Source of the DNA: Ananas comosus
Lineage: Eukaryota; Streptophyta; Magnoliopsida; Poales; Bromeliaceae
Reading direction: 5' to 3'
Length of the DNA stretch: 64,000 nucleotides
Assembly (NCBI RefSeq): GCF_001540865.1
Contig: NC_033636.1
Span: 4,112,784-4,176,783, forward strand
A program made the translations under genes and the position numbers. The notes under the pieces were generated by a model. That model did not search any database, was not told the origin of the DNA, and worked only from the letters and a program-made list of their open reading frames with translations. Below, piece by piece: positions 54,630-64,000 of this stretch (positions are counted from its first letter, which is position 1; the number at the start of each line of letters is the position of its first letter).

Positions 54630-57340
54630 CATGACATATAGAGACTACAATACTGATATGAAAGAACAGAGGAAAGGTGAAACGATCTCACCGACTATCA
54701 GCTCGAAGTACCCACCTGTCAATGTCGTGTCGGAACACTGGGTAGGCACAGAGTCTACCGAACCTAAGAAGATCCACCAGGTCAGTATCCAAACCACTAA
54801 CCCAAAGTACGAGACTCAAAAACCCCCCACACAAGATCCCCGTAATTGGTTTCCCAAAACCGATCACCGTAACACACCGGAAGTCCCGAAAATCACACCG
54901 GGATGCCGTCGGGACCCACTAAGTGTCCCGAAACTAACCGACTCGTACCCGCTGCCACAAAACACACCAATTTGAATGTCTTGGCAGTAAACACAAGGTA
55001 ACACAACCCAACAATTATCATCGGATAATTGTTCGGATCCGGATTCCCGAAAGTGTCTATTTCGACACCGGAACCCACTGTCGATCACCCGTCATCACCA
55101 AACCCACAATATGATGATGGTGACCAGCCAACAAGGCTCAGCGACAATTTACAGGACAGCCAAACCACGTCGGAAGAAATACGAACCGAAACTGCGTTCT
55201 TACGGCGAATTTCACCGAAAAATGCACCGAAATTGACTCTTCGATTTACGCAAAAGCTAACGAATCATGGACAATCAGTCCAAAGGTCACCACACACGCC
55301 TACACACTGCCCACAGTAGCCACAAGGAGCACAATTGCACAAAGGCCCCTGTATTTACATAAAATCCTAATATTTTATGTAAATCGGGTAATAACATGGT
55401 TCGTTCACGCAAACCGAGGACTTTCAAGGTCCACCGAGACACGTACCGACGGGTCTCGATGTGTCGGAGGCCGTGCTCCTGGTCCGAAGCACATCGGCTC
55501 ACTGTGGGAGGCGTGGGAGCAACCTAAAAATTCTGCGAATGGCATGCAGTCGGCGAAAATCACGTCAAACAGCACTAACCGGACTCTGTTGATCCAAAGT
55601 GAGGTGAGCACTGTGATCGGCACTGACCAACGATCATCGTGCTCACCTCCGGAGGCATCAGGACAGCCTCGGATCATCGAAAAAGTGAGCGCAAACCCGC
55701 AACAGCAGTCAGAAAGGCCCAAAGGGAGCGACACTGCCGAAACAGCGAAACAGAGCCTTCCCGACAGAAACTAAGGTGAGCACGATGATCAGAAGTTTGC
55801 CACGATCATCATGCTCCTTTCCGTAGAGATCGGGGGCCTCGGATAGCTCGGAACAACAAGCTGCAAAGAAAAACCCTATTTCGGGCTTGGCCGGAGCAAG
55901 CTTGTTCCGGCGGCTTTCGGCGGCACGGCGAGGTACGCGCGGGCCAGGGATGGGTGCGGGGTAGCTGAGGAGTGCGGTGCTCACCTCGGATGGCGACGGC
56001 GGCGACGGCGGAGCAAACCGAACTCGCACCAGCTAGGGCTTGGGTTCCAGGGAAGCTGCGGACACGGCGGTGGCCGGGGCACCTCGGGGACTACGTCGGG
56101 GAGTTGCTGGAGGCCGAAGGGTGCCTCGGGTGCGACCTCGAGCGGCGGCGGCGCAGAGAAGGAGCCGCGGGGTTAGCTCGGCCCGAGCAGACTGGGGCGG
56201 CCGAGGGCCGGCCCAGGCGGCGGCGGTGGCTCGCTGGGGCGGTGGCGGCCGACCGCTTGAGGTCGGGGAGGTGCTACAGGAGTGGCCCAATGTGGCGGCA
56301 ATGCCAGGGGAAGGTTGCGAGCTGACCTCGGCCTGGGCTCGGGCTGGGTGGCTGTAGAACCTTGCAGCGGTAGCGACGGCGCGGAGGAGGCGGCGGCGGT
56401 CGACGGGGAGGCTCACCGGGGCACGGGGCGACACCGGCGAAGGGCCTCGAGGCAAAGCAGCCTCGGCCTGGTTCTAACCCGAGAAAAAGAGAGAGAGGAA
56501 GATGGCAAGGCTGCCGCTGCGCTCAGCAGCGGCTGTGGCGGCAGAGGCTTGGTCGGCGTTGGTCGGCGCGTGCGCGGTGTGGCAGGGGTGAGGGAAGAAG
56601 GCGGCTAGGTCAGCTAGTTCATCTAGGGTTAGGGTTCCATGGAAAAACTAGAACACAATATATATATAAAGGCTCCAATTGCGGAAAAGCCCTCCAAAAA
56701 CTCGGTATATTAATCGGAGTCCCTCACAGCGCGAGTAAAACGCGCAAATACCCCTCCATGTGCGATTTCACGTGAAACGGTACATAAAATATTGCAACTT
56801 CTGCGAAATTACCGTTTTGCCATCACCGACCTCTCCTCTAACAATGCGCATTCGCCGCAGATCCGCCGGTCAGATTTGCGAACGGATCGCACCAGTGCGA
56901 TCAGCACGACGGAGACAACAAAGCTACGATTTTGGTTCACCTCGAACGATCACGGATTCGCGACGAAATCTGTTCTTTCTCTCCAAAAGACAATGTGACA
57001 CACAAATACATATAAAACATGTATTTTTAGATTTTCTCGAAATCTGTGCATCAAACTCAAAATTCATCAGCGCCATCGGTCTAGAATAACCAAACCATTC
57101 GAAACGATCTAATGGACTCCTATGAACGAAGTCCGATACGCGCCAGAAGCCAACTACGCACCGTGGCTTCTCTTAAAAACCGAGTTACTATTCACTTTAA
57201 GTGAAACTTGGAGATCGCGTAAAATCTTCGTTCTAACTTGTTTTCTCCCGAAACTTGACGAGTGCTTTTGTAATTAAATTGCACACAAAAACATCGTCAA
57301 CTAAGAGCTTAGGTACACTGCCAAAATCTCGGTCCTTACA

Positions 57341-58099
57341 CCATGTGATATCTGGGAGTGGCGTCTCGGTGAATCCGAAAAAAGTCGAGGCAATTAAGGA
57401 TTGGCCTCACCCGACAAGTGTTGCGGAGGTCCACAGTTTTCTTGGACTGGCGGGATACTACCGGCGGTTCGTGGAGGGGTTTGCTAAAATAACCACTCCG
57501 CTGACGCGCCTCACGCATAAAGGAGTAAGATATGTTTGGAGCGACGATTGCGATCGAAGCTTCAAGAAATTAAAGGAAAGATTGGCGTCGACCCCGGTGC
57601 TTGCCTTGCCGACTTCGGGGAAGCGCTTTGTAGTGTATAGTGATGCTTCATATAGTGGTCTCGGGTGTGTTTTTGATGCAAAATGGTCGAGTGATAAATT
57701 ATGCTTCTCGCCAATTGAAGAGGTATGAAAAGAACTACCCGATTCATGATCTTGAGCTAGTCGCGGTGATATTCGCGCTAAAGTTGTGGAGGCATTACTT
57801 GTACGGTGAGTAATTGTGAGATCTGCATAGATCATAAGAGTCTAAAATACTTGTTCACCCAAAAGGAATTGAATATCCGACAGCGGCGGTGGTTAGAGTT
57901 GCTAAAGGACTATGATGTCACTATTCTATACCACCTGAAAAAAGCTAATGTCGTGGCTGATGCACTTAGTAGGAAATCAGTGGAGAATTTCACTACGGCA
58001 ATCACACCCCAACCGTTATTGCAAAAAGAGATGCAACGGTTTGGTCTTGAGGTAGTGGCGCCGGGAGTGCCGGCTACTCTTGCAGCATTAGTTGTGTAA
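57341..58099 (+). pseudogene. Chromovirus RT end and RNase H
   Basis: Resumes the RT C-terminus ([20 protein letters not shown], then [18 protein letters not shown]), then the RNase H domain with the first catalytic Asp in [10 protein letters not shown] (about 57636). After a deletion and frame change near 57670-57730 come [18 protein letters not shown] (catalytic Glu), [18 protein letters not shown] (catalytic Asp) and [10 protein letters not shown]. RNase H removes the RNA strand during reverse transcription. At least two frame breaks and a stop near 57808 make it inactive. Confidence 0.93.
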
Positions 58100-58105
58100 C
58101 CGACC

Positions 58106-59541
58106 TTGTTGGAGAAGATTAAAGAGCTACAAGCTTTCGATCCTTATCTCCAAAAGGTGCGCGGTGAAGTTGAAAGCGGTAGTGCTGAAGATTTCAGCAT
58201 TGGGACCAATAGCGCACTTCGATTCAGAAATCGTTCGTGTGTGCCTAAAAATGAGGATATTCGAAAGGCGATCATGCAAGAAGCGCATCAATCTCTCTAT
58301 AGCATACACCCGGGCGGCACCAAGATGTATCAAGACCTAAAAGTACATTGTTGGTGACCGGGTATGAAAAAAGATATTGGGGAGTTCGTGGCGCAATGTT
58401 TAACGTGCCAACAAGTGAAAGCAGAGCGCCGGTTTCCGGCGGGAAAGCTTCAAAGTCCATCAATACCTGTTTGAAAATGGGAAGATATTGCGATGGACTT
58501 TGTTACCGGTTTGCCTCGATCTCAAGGCGAACACGATGCAATTTGGATAAAAGTGGACTGATTGACGAAGTCGGCACACTTCTTGCCGATCCATACCACG
58601 TGGTCGGGAGACAAGTTAGCTCAAGTGTATCTCGACGAGGTTGTGAGATTACATGGGGTTCCGGTGTCTATTGTATCTGATCGAGACCCTAGATTCACAT
58701 CTCACTTTTGGAAGAGCTTGCAAGACGCATTGGGCACACGACTCGACTTTAGTACGGCATTTCATCCTCAAAGTGATGGTCAGTCGGAGAGGACAATACA
58801 AATTCTTGAGAATATGCTTTCGGCGTGTGTACTTGACTATAAGGGTGGATGGCACGATTATTTGCCAATGGCGGAGTTCGTGTATAATAATAGTTATCAA
58901 GAAAGTATCGTGATGGCGCCATTCGAGGCCCTTTATGGAAAGAAGTGTCGTTCTCCTATCCATTGGAGCGATGTGGGCGACAAAGTTACTCTTGGTCCTG
59001 ATGTAGTGCGGGAGGCGGAAGAGAAGGTTTGCCTTGCCCGCCAACGACTTGCGACGGCGCAATCTCGGCAAAAGAGTTATGCCGACAAGCGTAGAAAGGA
59101 TATAGAGTTCGCGGTTGGAGACCACGTGTTCTTGAAGGTGTCACCCATGAGGGGAGTAAAGCGGTTTGGAGACCGTGGAAAGCTAAGTTCCCGGTATGTT
59201 GGACAATTCGAGATATTGGAGCGTATTGGCGCGGTGGCATATAAAGTTGCATTGCCACCGAGACTCGCGTGTGGTCACAACGTATTTCATGTGTCGAATC
59301 TCCGAAAGCACATATGCAATTCATCTCACGTGCTAGAGTATGAACCGGTGGAGTTACACAAGGATATGACTTATAAGGAATATCCGGTGTGTATTTTCGA
59401 TTGAGAGGAAAGGAAGTTGCGGAGTCACACAATTCATATATAAAAGTCCAGTGGAGCAATCATGCGGTGCGTGAAGCCACTTGGGAGCTTGAGGAGACAA
59501 TAAGAAAGGAGTATCCTCACCTATTCGAGTCGACGAGCTAA
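58106..59541 (+). pseudogene. Chromovirus integrase with chromodomain tail
   Basis: An HHCC zinc-binding N-terminus (EAHQSLYSIHPGGTK, then CLTCQQVKAE) is followed by the DDE core: Asp in WEDIAMDFVTGLP, Asp in SDRDPRFTSHFW (about 58676) and Glu in DGQSERTIQ. Then come the GPY/F-type module (GKLSSRYVGQFEILERIG, VFHVSNLRKH) and a chromodomain-like end with KVQWSN (frameshifted) and REATWELEE..YPHLFES to the TAA at 59541. The chromodomain tail of Tekay/Del elements is thought to guide insertion to heterochromatin. Stops lie near 58354, 58470, 58559 and 59402, plus a frame change near 59443. The longest intact part is 58562-59404. Confidence 0.95.
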
Positions 59542-59576
59542 GGAATGTGTTTAGTTTCGTGGACGAAACTATTTTT

Positions 59577-59589
59577 AAGTGGTGGAGAA
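59577..59589 (+). promoter_or_regulatory. Polypurine tract
   Basis: AAGTGGTGGAGAA directly precedes the 3' LTR start TGTAATATACC and would prime plus-strand DNA synthesis. It is purine-rich but interrupted by two T. Confidence 0.7.
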
Positions 59590-60864
59590 TGTAATATACC
59601 AAAACTTTGGTAGAGAGTATCAAACTTTAGCCAAACTGACTAAAGTGCGAAGTCGATTGTTTCGGAATGCGTCGGAAAGTCCGAAACGCATTAAAGTGAG
59701 TTAAATAGGGTATAAGGACCTTTGGGAGCAAACAAGTGAAGAATCATCCAAAACTGAGCAAAAGTTGCTCTCGGGGTCCGGACCCTCTGCAGGGACCGGA
59801 CCCTGGCTGCGAAAATTGCAGGAATAGTGCTCTCGGGGTCCGGTCCGAAGTAATGACATAGTTGGCATTATGACATAACAACCTTAGAGTTAAGGGTTAT
59901 ATGAGCATTGCATCCTTATAGTTAAGGATTGGATTGAATTTGGCATCTTTATAGTTAAGGATTGGATCATACTCGCCTTTACGTCTTGGCTCGGAGGGTG
60001 GTAGCTCTCCCTCAAGCGATGAGCTCCGAAGTAGTTATTACTGCGTTGTAGTAGCCTCTCCAGAGGATGATCCTGTCGGGTCGTAGTAGCCTCCCCGTCA
60101 ATTGGGATTATGAGTTGGTGAGTTGCTTTGGGCAAAACCTACGGGTTAGCCAAGATGACTGAGAATTGGAATTGTGAACCTTGCATTCATCATGAGCATT
60201 CTATTTGAACATAATCATTGATTATATCTTGTTTATGCATATTAGCTGCATTTGTACAGTTTGGTTGGTTACTATCTATCTCTCTATTCTTCTATTATAC
60301 CTGATTTAGACCTAGTGGGAAAGTCGGCGAGGTCGGCGGCTAAACCCACTGGAAACTTTGTTGTAGTTCCCACCCCACTATTTCCACAGAGTCGGAACCA
60401 AGTGAGCCGGCCGACGATCGCGGTAAAGGTATCGAGCCATAGATAGGGACCACCCGAGATAGTTTATTATTTGCTTAGTTGCATACCCCTTTCTATATCA
60501 TCTTTTGTACTTGATGACTAGAGATGTATAAATGATGTCAAATGTAAAAGCCTATTTCGGGAGAACTTGTGATGTAAAAAGAAATGATGGAAAGAGTGTA
60601 ATGTAAATATGAGGAATGATGTGAATGCATGTATGTGATTGAAAGTAAATCATTATACTTGTATGGATGTGTAGCTTAGAATCCTTCACTTTTGGCTATT
60701 CCTTGCCCTCGTACAAGTCATTATGTATGTTTCCGCTTGTGCAAATTCTCTCTACTTGAATTGTACTTGTGTTGAGCCTTGGGCGGACAGGGGAGGTGTT
60801 GTCCGTTCTACGTTTGTTCGACGTGCCCGAACTAACCAAATGGGTCCGGTATCGGGGCGTGACA
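59590..60864 (+). repeat. 3' LTR of the chromovirus (1.28 kb, internally deleted)
   Basis: Begins TGTAATATACCAAAACTTTGG and ends GGTATCGGGGCGTGACA. The first 263 bp match 32529 onward, then at GTCCGGTCCG it jumps to AAGTAATGACATAGTTGG, which corresponds to 40417 in the 5' LTR. About 1.2 kb including the probable promoter area is missing. From there it follows the 5' LTR to the end. Differences of several percent show that the two LTRs have diverged since insertion. Confidence 0.93.
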
Positions 60865-61113
60865 GTTTATTTCCCTGTATGAATAGAATCGATAGTGGTG
60901 TAATGTTGAGGAAGTGGTTACGATGACATCGATCCCATCATGTGCGAGTGGGAATACTTTTTCAAAGAATTTTGAATAGTTTTCGGTTGATAAATATTTA
61001 GAGTTTACAAACAAAGCTTTCGGATGGGGGGCACTTTTAATAGGTTGACTGTTGTTTTGTGCATCGCATCATCTAGTGCCTAAGCAGTGCTTAAAAGTAT
61101 GCATCATTCCTAA

Positions 61114-61174
<61 letters not shown>

Positions 61175-61175
61175 N

Positions 61176-61216
<41 letters not shown>

Positions 61217-61457
61217 ATTGATTGTTTGTGAATTTCGTGAATGTATGTTGTGAGTTGTGATCCTTTATATTGTTGTATGATTAGTACGCAGTATAAATAC
61301 AAAGAAGATTCGTCCGTGTGGGCAGAGAAACTTGTATTTGTGGTTGGGTCTGTAGGTCATGCTATTTCAAAAAAAAAAAAAATCACAAATTTTGATTTAT
61401 AAAATGGTATTATTTTATGTAAAAACTCTTATCAATTAGGTCCCAGGGCGCGTGACA
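60865..61457 (+). mobile_element. Degraded 3' part of a family Q LTR
   Basis: Matches the end of family Q (compare 45545-46007): GTTTATTT, the TTTCGGATGGGGGGCAC phrase, the GCATCATCTAGTGCCTAAGCAG stretch, the hairpin AAATACAAAG..GGGCAGAG..CTTGTATTTG (about 61290-61340) and the end GGTCCCAGGGCGCGTGACA. A long TA microsatellite has grown inside it. The left neighbour is the chromovirus 3' LTR, so the chromovirus may have inserted into this LTR. Confidence 0.7.
61117..61213. repeat. (TA)n microsatellite, about 48 units, with one N
   Basis: Pure TA repeat apart from an N at 61175. True length is uncertain, because the N probably marks a collapsed repeat. Confidence 0.95.
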
Positions 61458-62890
61458 GAGCAGGGTAAGGAAAATGGTCCAGTTGCAAAGAGGACAATGA
61501 GAGAGGGGTTGCAGGGAGAGAAGTAAAAACAGACGGCAAAGGTGGAGATAGGAGCGGAGAGGAGAGAAAGGTAGAGAGTAACCTTAATAACAATTGCCGT
61601 AATTAAGCTTCCAGATTATATTTTATGATTTTTTTCTCCCTCACACACTTCACTGGAATTGACTTCGCTCCGTGGTGGGACGAAATCAATTTCGATGTTT
61701 TGGATGAACCTGACATTCGACAGTACTAATATTATGGTGAATAAAATAGAAAAAAAATGATCAATTTCCGCTGATATATACAATTCCCTCTCGACTTACA
61801 ATGAAACAAACAAGCCATCATTCTCAAAAATAGATAAATCAAAACTCAAAATTTTGAGGCTCTCATGTGGTCAAATGGATAATTAATTATTCATCGTTCT
61901 CGAATATTGAGTGTCATTAATTGGCTGTACAGGTAGAAGCCCTCATTAATCCCTTTTTTTACTTGTTTAGATTGTTTTCTTTCGTTCTTTAATTTACCTT
62001 CGAAGCATCCGTAAGACTCAAAATTAAGATTATTTAGCCTAGGAAAAGTTTCAACATATCCTAATTGAAGATCATTAATCGAAAGTTCAATTTAACAATC
62101 TCTTTACATAGTACTTTGGGAGCACATCACATACACCTATATTTACACACGCATAAAGTTTTCAAAATACTGTGTTTTCCTAGCGGCCCGGATATTTGTT
62201 ATCTTGAGAGTATTTCAAAAGGCCAGGAATTCAAATCTTCACTCATGCACCGCAGAAAAAGAGATTTTGAATCTTCAATTTATCATATTAATGCCTCCTC
62301 AGAAAAAGAGATTTCACGTCTTTGATTTATCAGATTAATGTATAGTACCTTTGGAAAGGATATTTTGAATTGAAATACCAGTCGAGAATTTGAATTGAAA
62401 TACCAGCCGAGAATTTGGAAAAACAATCAAATGTGAAGTAACTTCTAAATATAAAAAGGTAAAGTGGGGGGCAAGTTTATGCCAATTAGAAAGCACCTGT
62501 TTGGATGCCTTAAAAACATAGTATAGTTAAACTATACTATACCGATAATAAAATTATCCTGTGAAGCGTTTAAAAGGGGAGAAAAAAATTAGTATAATTA
62601 AACTATACTACACCAGTAAGAAAATTATCCTATGAAGCGTTCGGAATAAAAAAAAAATAACATAATTTTTAGAGCATAGTTATAGTATGTTGTTACATTT
62701 TTATTATTAATTACGAAATTTAACATATGAATTCATGGTTAGTGAAGTTACAACTTCACTTTACTCACATTCAATGTAAGCCTTTTTATCAAATGAGATT
62801 AACGTTAGTACATTTACTATGCAAAGTTTACACTAAATGAAAACTAACCTATGCCTTTATACCCTTGTAAACCCTAGTCTTTGAAGTCTA
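61458..62890. other. AT-rich DNA without a recognised gene
   Basis: No domain or transposon end is recognised up to about 62890. One tandem pair lies at 62521-62570 and 62591-62640 (70-bp period), each with TATAGTTAAACTATA or ATAATTAAACTATA and AAAATTATCCTRTGAAGCGT. At 62225-62335, AGAAAAAGAGATTT repeats twice. Confidence 0.4.
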
Positions 62891-63254
62891 TATAGAGGCT
62901 TCTCTATTCACTTGTACACAACTCAACAAACAACAAAGCTATTTGAATTATACTTGAGAGAGAGAAGGTCAAAGAAAGGTATTTCTTTTGGTGGAGCTTT
63001 GGGCTCATCTACTTGTATAGAGTTGGTGAAGCCACATGACGAGGGTCAAGCTGCTGTATCCTGGAGGGGACAAGTCAGTGCTTTACTGCATCGGTTCAAA
63101 GGCTTTGCCAACCGCAGAGGGCTTGAATCTCCTTAAAGAAAGCGAGATATTCGTACCTCGGCTTGATCGACTCGTTGACACTTTTAAATTATTTATCTGT
63201 AGCTAACCTCTATTTTTTGAATATATACACCAACAATTTTAAGGAGATTCAAAA
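62885..63254 (+). promoter_or_regulatory. Probable leader of the copia remnant with TATA-like box
   Basis: TCTATATAGAGG at 62888 is followed by a leader-like A/C-rich stretch (ACAACTCAACAAACAACAAAG) and a short GC-balanced segment. The words GAATCTCCTTAAAG (63125) and TTTTAAGGAGATTC (63236) are inverted copies. The stretch leads into the copia frame at 63255, so it may be the LTR end and untranslated leader. No primer-binding site was found. Confidence 0.35.
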
Positions 63255-64000
63255 ATGGAGGCTACACGTGAAAAGTTCAACGATGCTGCCGGAAATCTCA
63301 ACAAGCGAAAGAAGATGTCTCTCGAGACATTAATTGCACGCATTCGCGTGTAAGAAGAGGCAAGAGGCCAAGATGCATTTGAAGTAAAAGAGAATGATGC
63401 TAGCGCCACTAAGGTAAACTTAATATCTTCTAATTCTTTACCTAATAACAATCGTTCTAGAAATACATACTTGAAGCCTAAGAAGAAAATTAGAAAGAAC
63501 AGTGATAGACCTCAATTTAAGAAAAATGACCAAAGACCTCCTTCAAATGTGAAAAATTCTATAATTTGCTATGTCTGTGGCAAAAGTGGGCATATTGCTT
63601 GAACTTGCAAATACCGGAAACATAAGGCTTTACCTCAAGCTAATGTTACCGAGGAGACACTTGTGGCGATGATAATAGACATATGCTTAGTAGAGAATGC
63701 TGAAGGATGGTGGGCAGACTCTAGTGCCAACAGGTATGTCTATCATGATGAAACTTGGTTTAAAACATATACTCCCTATGAACAAGCAAAAAATATTATG
63801 CTTGGTGATTCGCATACTTCTAAAGTTTTAGGGAGTGGTGAGGTCGAGTTAAAATTTTCTTCTCGAAGGGTGTTTATCTTGAAAGATGTGTTGTATACAC
63901 TTTCGATTAGGAAGAACTTGGTGTCAAGTTTTTTTCTTAATAAAGCTGGCTTCAAACAAACCATCGAGTCTGATCAATATGTGATTTCAAAGAATGGAAA
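63255..64000 (+). pseudogene. Ty1/copia gag-protease remnant, runs off the window
   Basis: One frame from ATG 63255 to the window end holds copia features: KKMSLETLIARIRV (the C-terminal gag helix), a basic Asn/Lys-rich stretch, the zinc knuckle ICYVCGKSGHIA..TC (about 63568), and the protease start [16 protein letters not shown] followed by a strand-rich domain ending in [17 protein letters not shown]. Stops are TAA 63351 and TGA 63600; the latter falls inside the knuckle where Arg (CGA) is usual. The active site is Asp-Ser-Ser where Asp-(Ser/Thr)-Gly is expected. About 150 residues of N-terminal gag are missing. The rest of pol would lie beyond the window. Confidence 0.85.

Larger units (their letters stand above)
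51946..57340 (-). mobile_element. Solo LTR, family Q (4.18 kb without its insertion), inserted in RT, target duplication CCATG
   Basis: Plus-strand ends are TGTCACTCCCCAGGGCCG and CTCGGTCCTTACA. CCATG is duplicated (51941-51945 and 57341-57345), so the RT codons Gly-His-Val are cut. It is a mirror copy of 40803-46007: terminal hairpins first, then AT-rich DNA, hairpins with GAGCAC stems (55601-55649, 55775-55817), a GC-rich block (55860-56630), a TATA-like run (56657-56672) and U3. A further solo LTR (53417-54629) is nested in it. Confidence 0.95.
32529..60864 (+). mobile_element. Ty3/gypsy chromovirus, Tekay/Del-like, with many nested insertions
   Basis: One element: 5' LTR (32529-46634), PBS, gag, protease, RT, RNase H, integrase with chromodomain tail, a purine tract and 3' LTR (59590-60864). 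With nested insertions removed, the internal part is about 5.1 kb and the 5' LTR about 2.4 kb, normal for the Tekay/Del lineage. The domain order (protease-RT-RNase H-integrase) places it in Ty3/gypsy, and the EATWE-type chromodomain end places it in the chromoviruses, which target heterochromatin. Flanks are GTTCA (32524-32528) and GTTTA (60865-60869), 4 of 5 matching. Stops, single-base deletions and two large insertions make it inactive. It hosts solo LTRs at 32941, 35020, 37688, 40803, 48815 and 51946. Confidence 0.9.

Noticed and set aside
58649..59125. Minus-strand frames across the integrase
   Set aside because: Shadows of the plus-strand integrase, which has clear HHCC and DDE motifs.

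Overview
The window is plant nuclear DNA. It has introns with plant-type splice sites, and it carries Ty3/gypsy and Ty1/copia retrotransposons, CACTA, hAT and Helitron remains, and long TA and CT microsatellites. A monocot such as pineapple would fit, but the species cannot be settled from the sequence alone. I see no intact host gene. The window is mainly a pile of nested transposable elements, with gene fragments on the left.

Layout. 1-8.3 kb is AT-rich and microsatellite-rich, with a GC/CT-rich block (2.4-4.0 kb) and an unexplained composition island (5.6-7.66 kb) that stops at an assembly gap. 8.3-15.5 kb holds three plus-strand exonic fragments: a receptor-like cytoplasmic kinase, a PIN-domain protein and an unidentified coiled-coil protein. 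The stretch ends at a Helitron-like 3' terminus near 15,505, so these may be captured cargo. 16.6-18.7 kb is a solo LTR. 19.2-20.5 kb is a CACTA transposase fragment. 20.5-32.3 kb is a broken LTR holding a 5'-truncated SIRE-like copia element (3' LTR plus gag, no pol), which itself contains solo LTRs nested inside each other, and also an hAT-type element. 32.5-60.9 kb is one Ty3/gypsy chromovirus (Tekay/Del-like) with PBS, gag, protease, RT, RNase H, integrase, a chromodomain tail and both LTRs. It is swollen by four solo LTRs in its 5' LTR and two in pol, some carrying further insertions. The right end is a degraded LTR, AT-rich DNA and the start of a decayed copia gag-protease.

How it was built. 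Ten insertions have TG...CA ends and perfect 5-bp target duplications, and all ten are solo LTRs. This points to repeated LTR-LTR recombination. LTR families named here: P (about 2.4-2.7 kb, TGTAACACAC...GGCGTGACA), Q (about 4.2-4.3 kb, TGTAAGGAC...GGCGTGACA) and T (the Tekay/Del-like LTR, TGTAATATACC...GTGACA).

Most notable signal. The upstream part of almost every LTR carries an array of short perfect palindromes centred on CCGG. Their spacings are near multiples of the DNA helical repeat (about 20-21, 32, 41 or 62 bp). The flanking letters differ between groups (GTACCGGTAC, GRGACCGGTCYC, GGGTCCGGACCC) while the layout is kept. The same array occurs in a copia-type and in gypsy-type LTRs, which suggests a shared regulatory binding platform. 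All coordinates and spacings were counted by eye.
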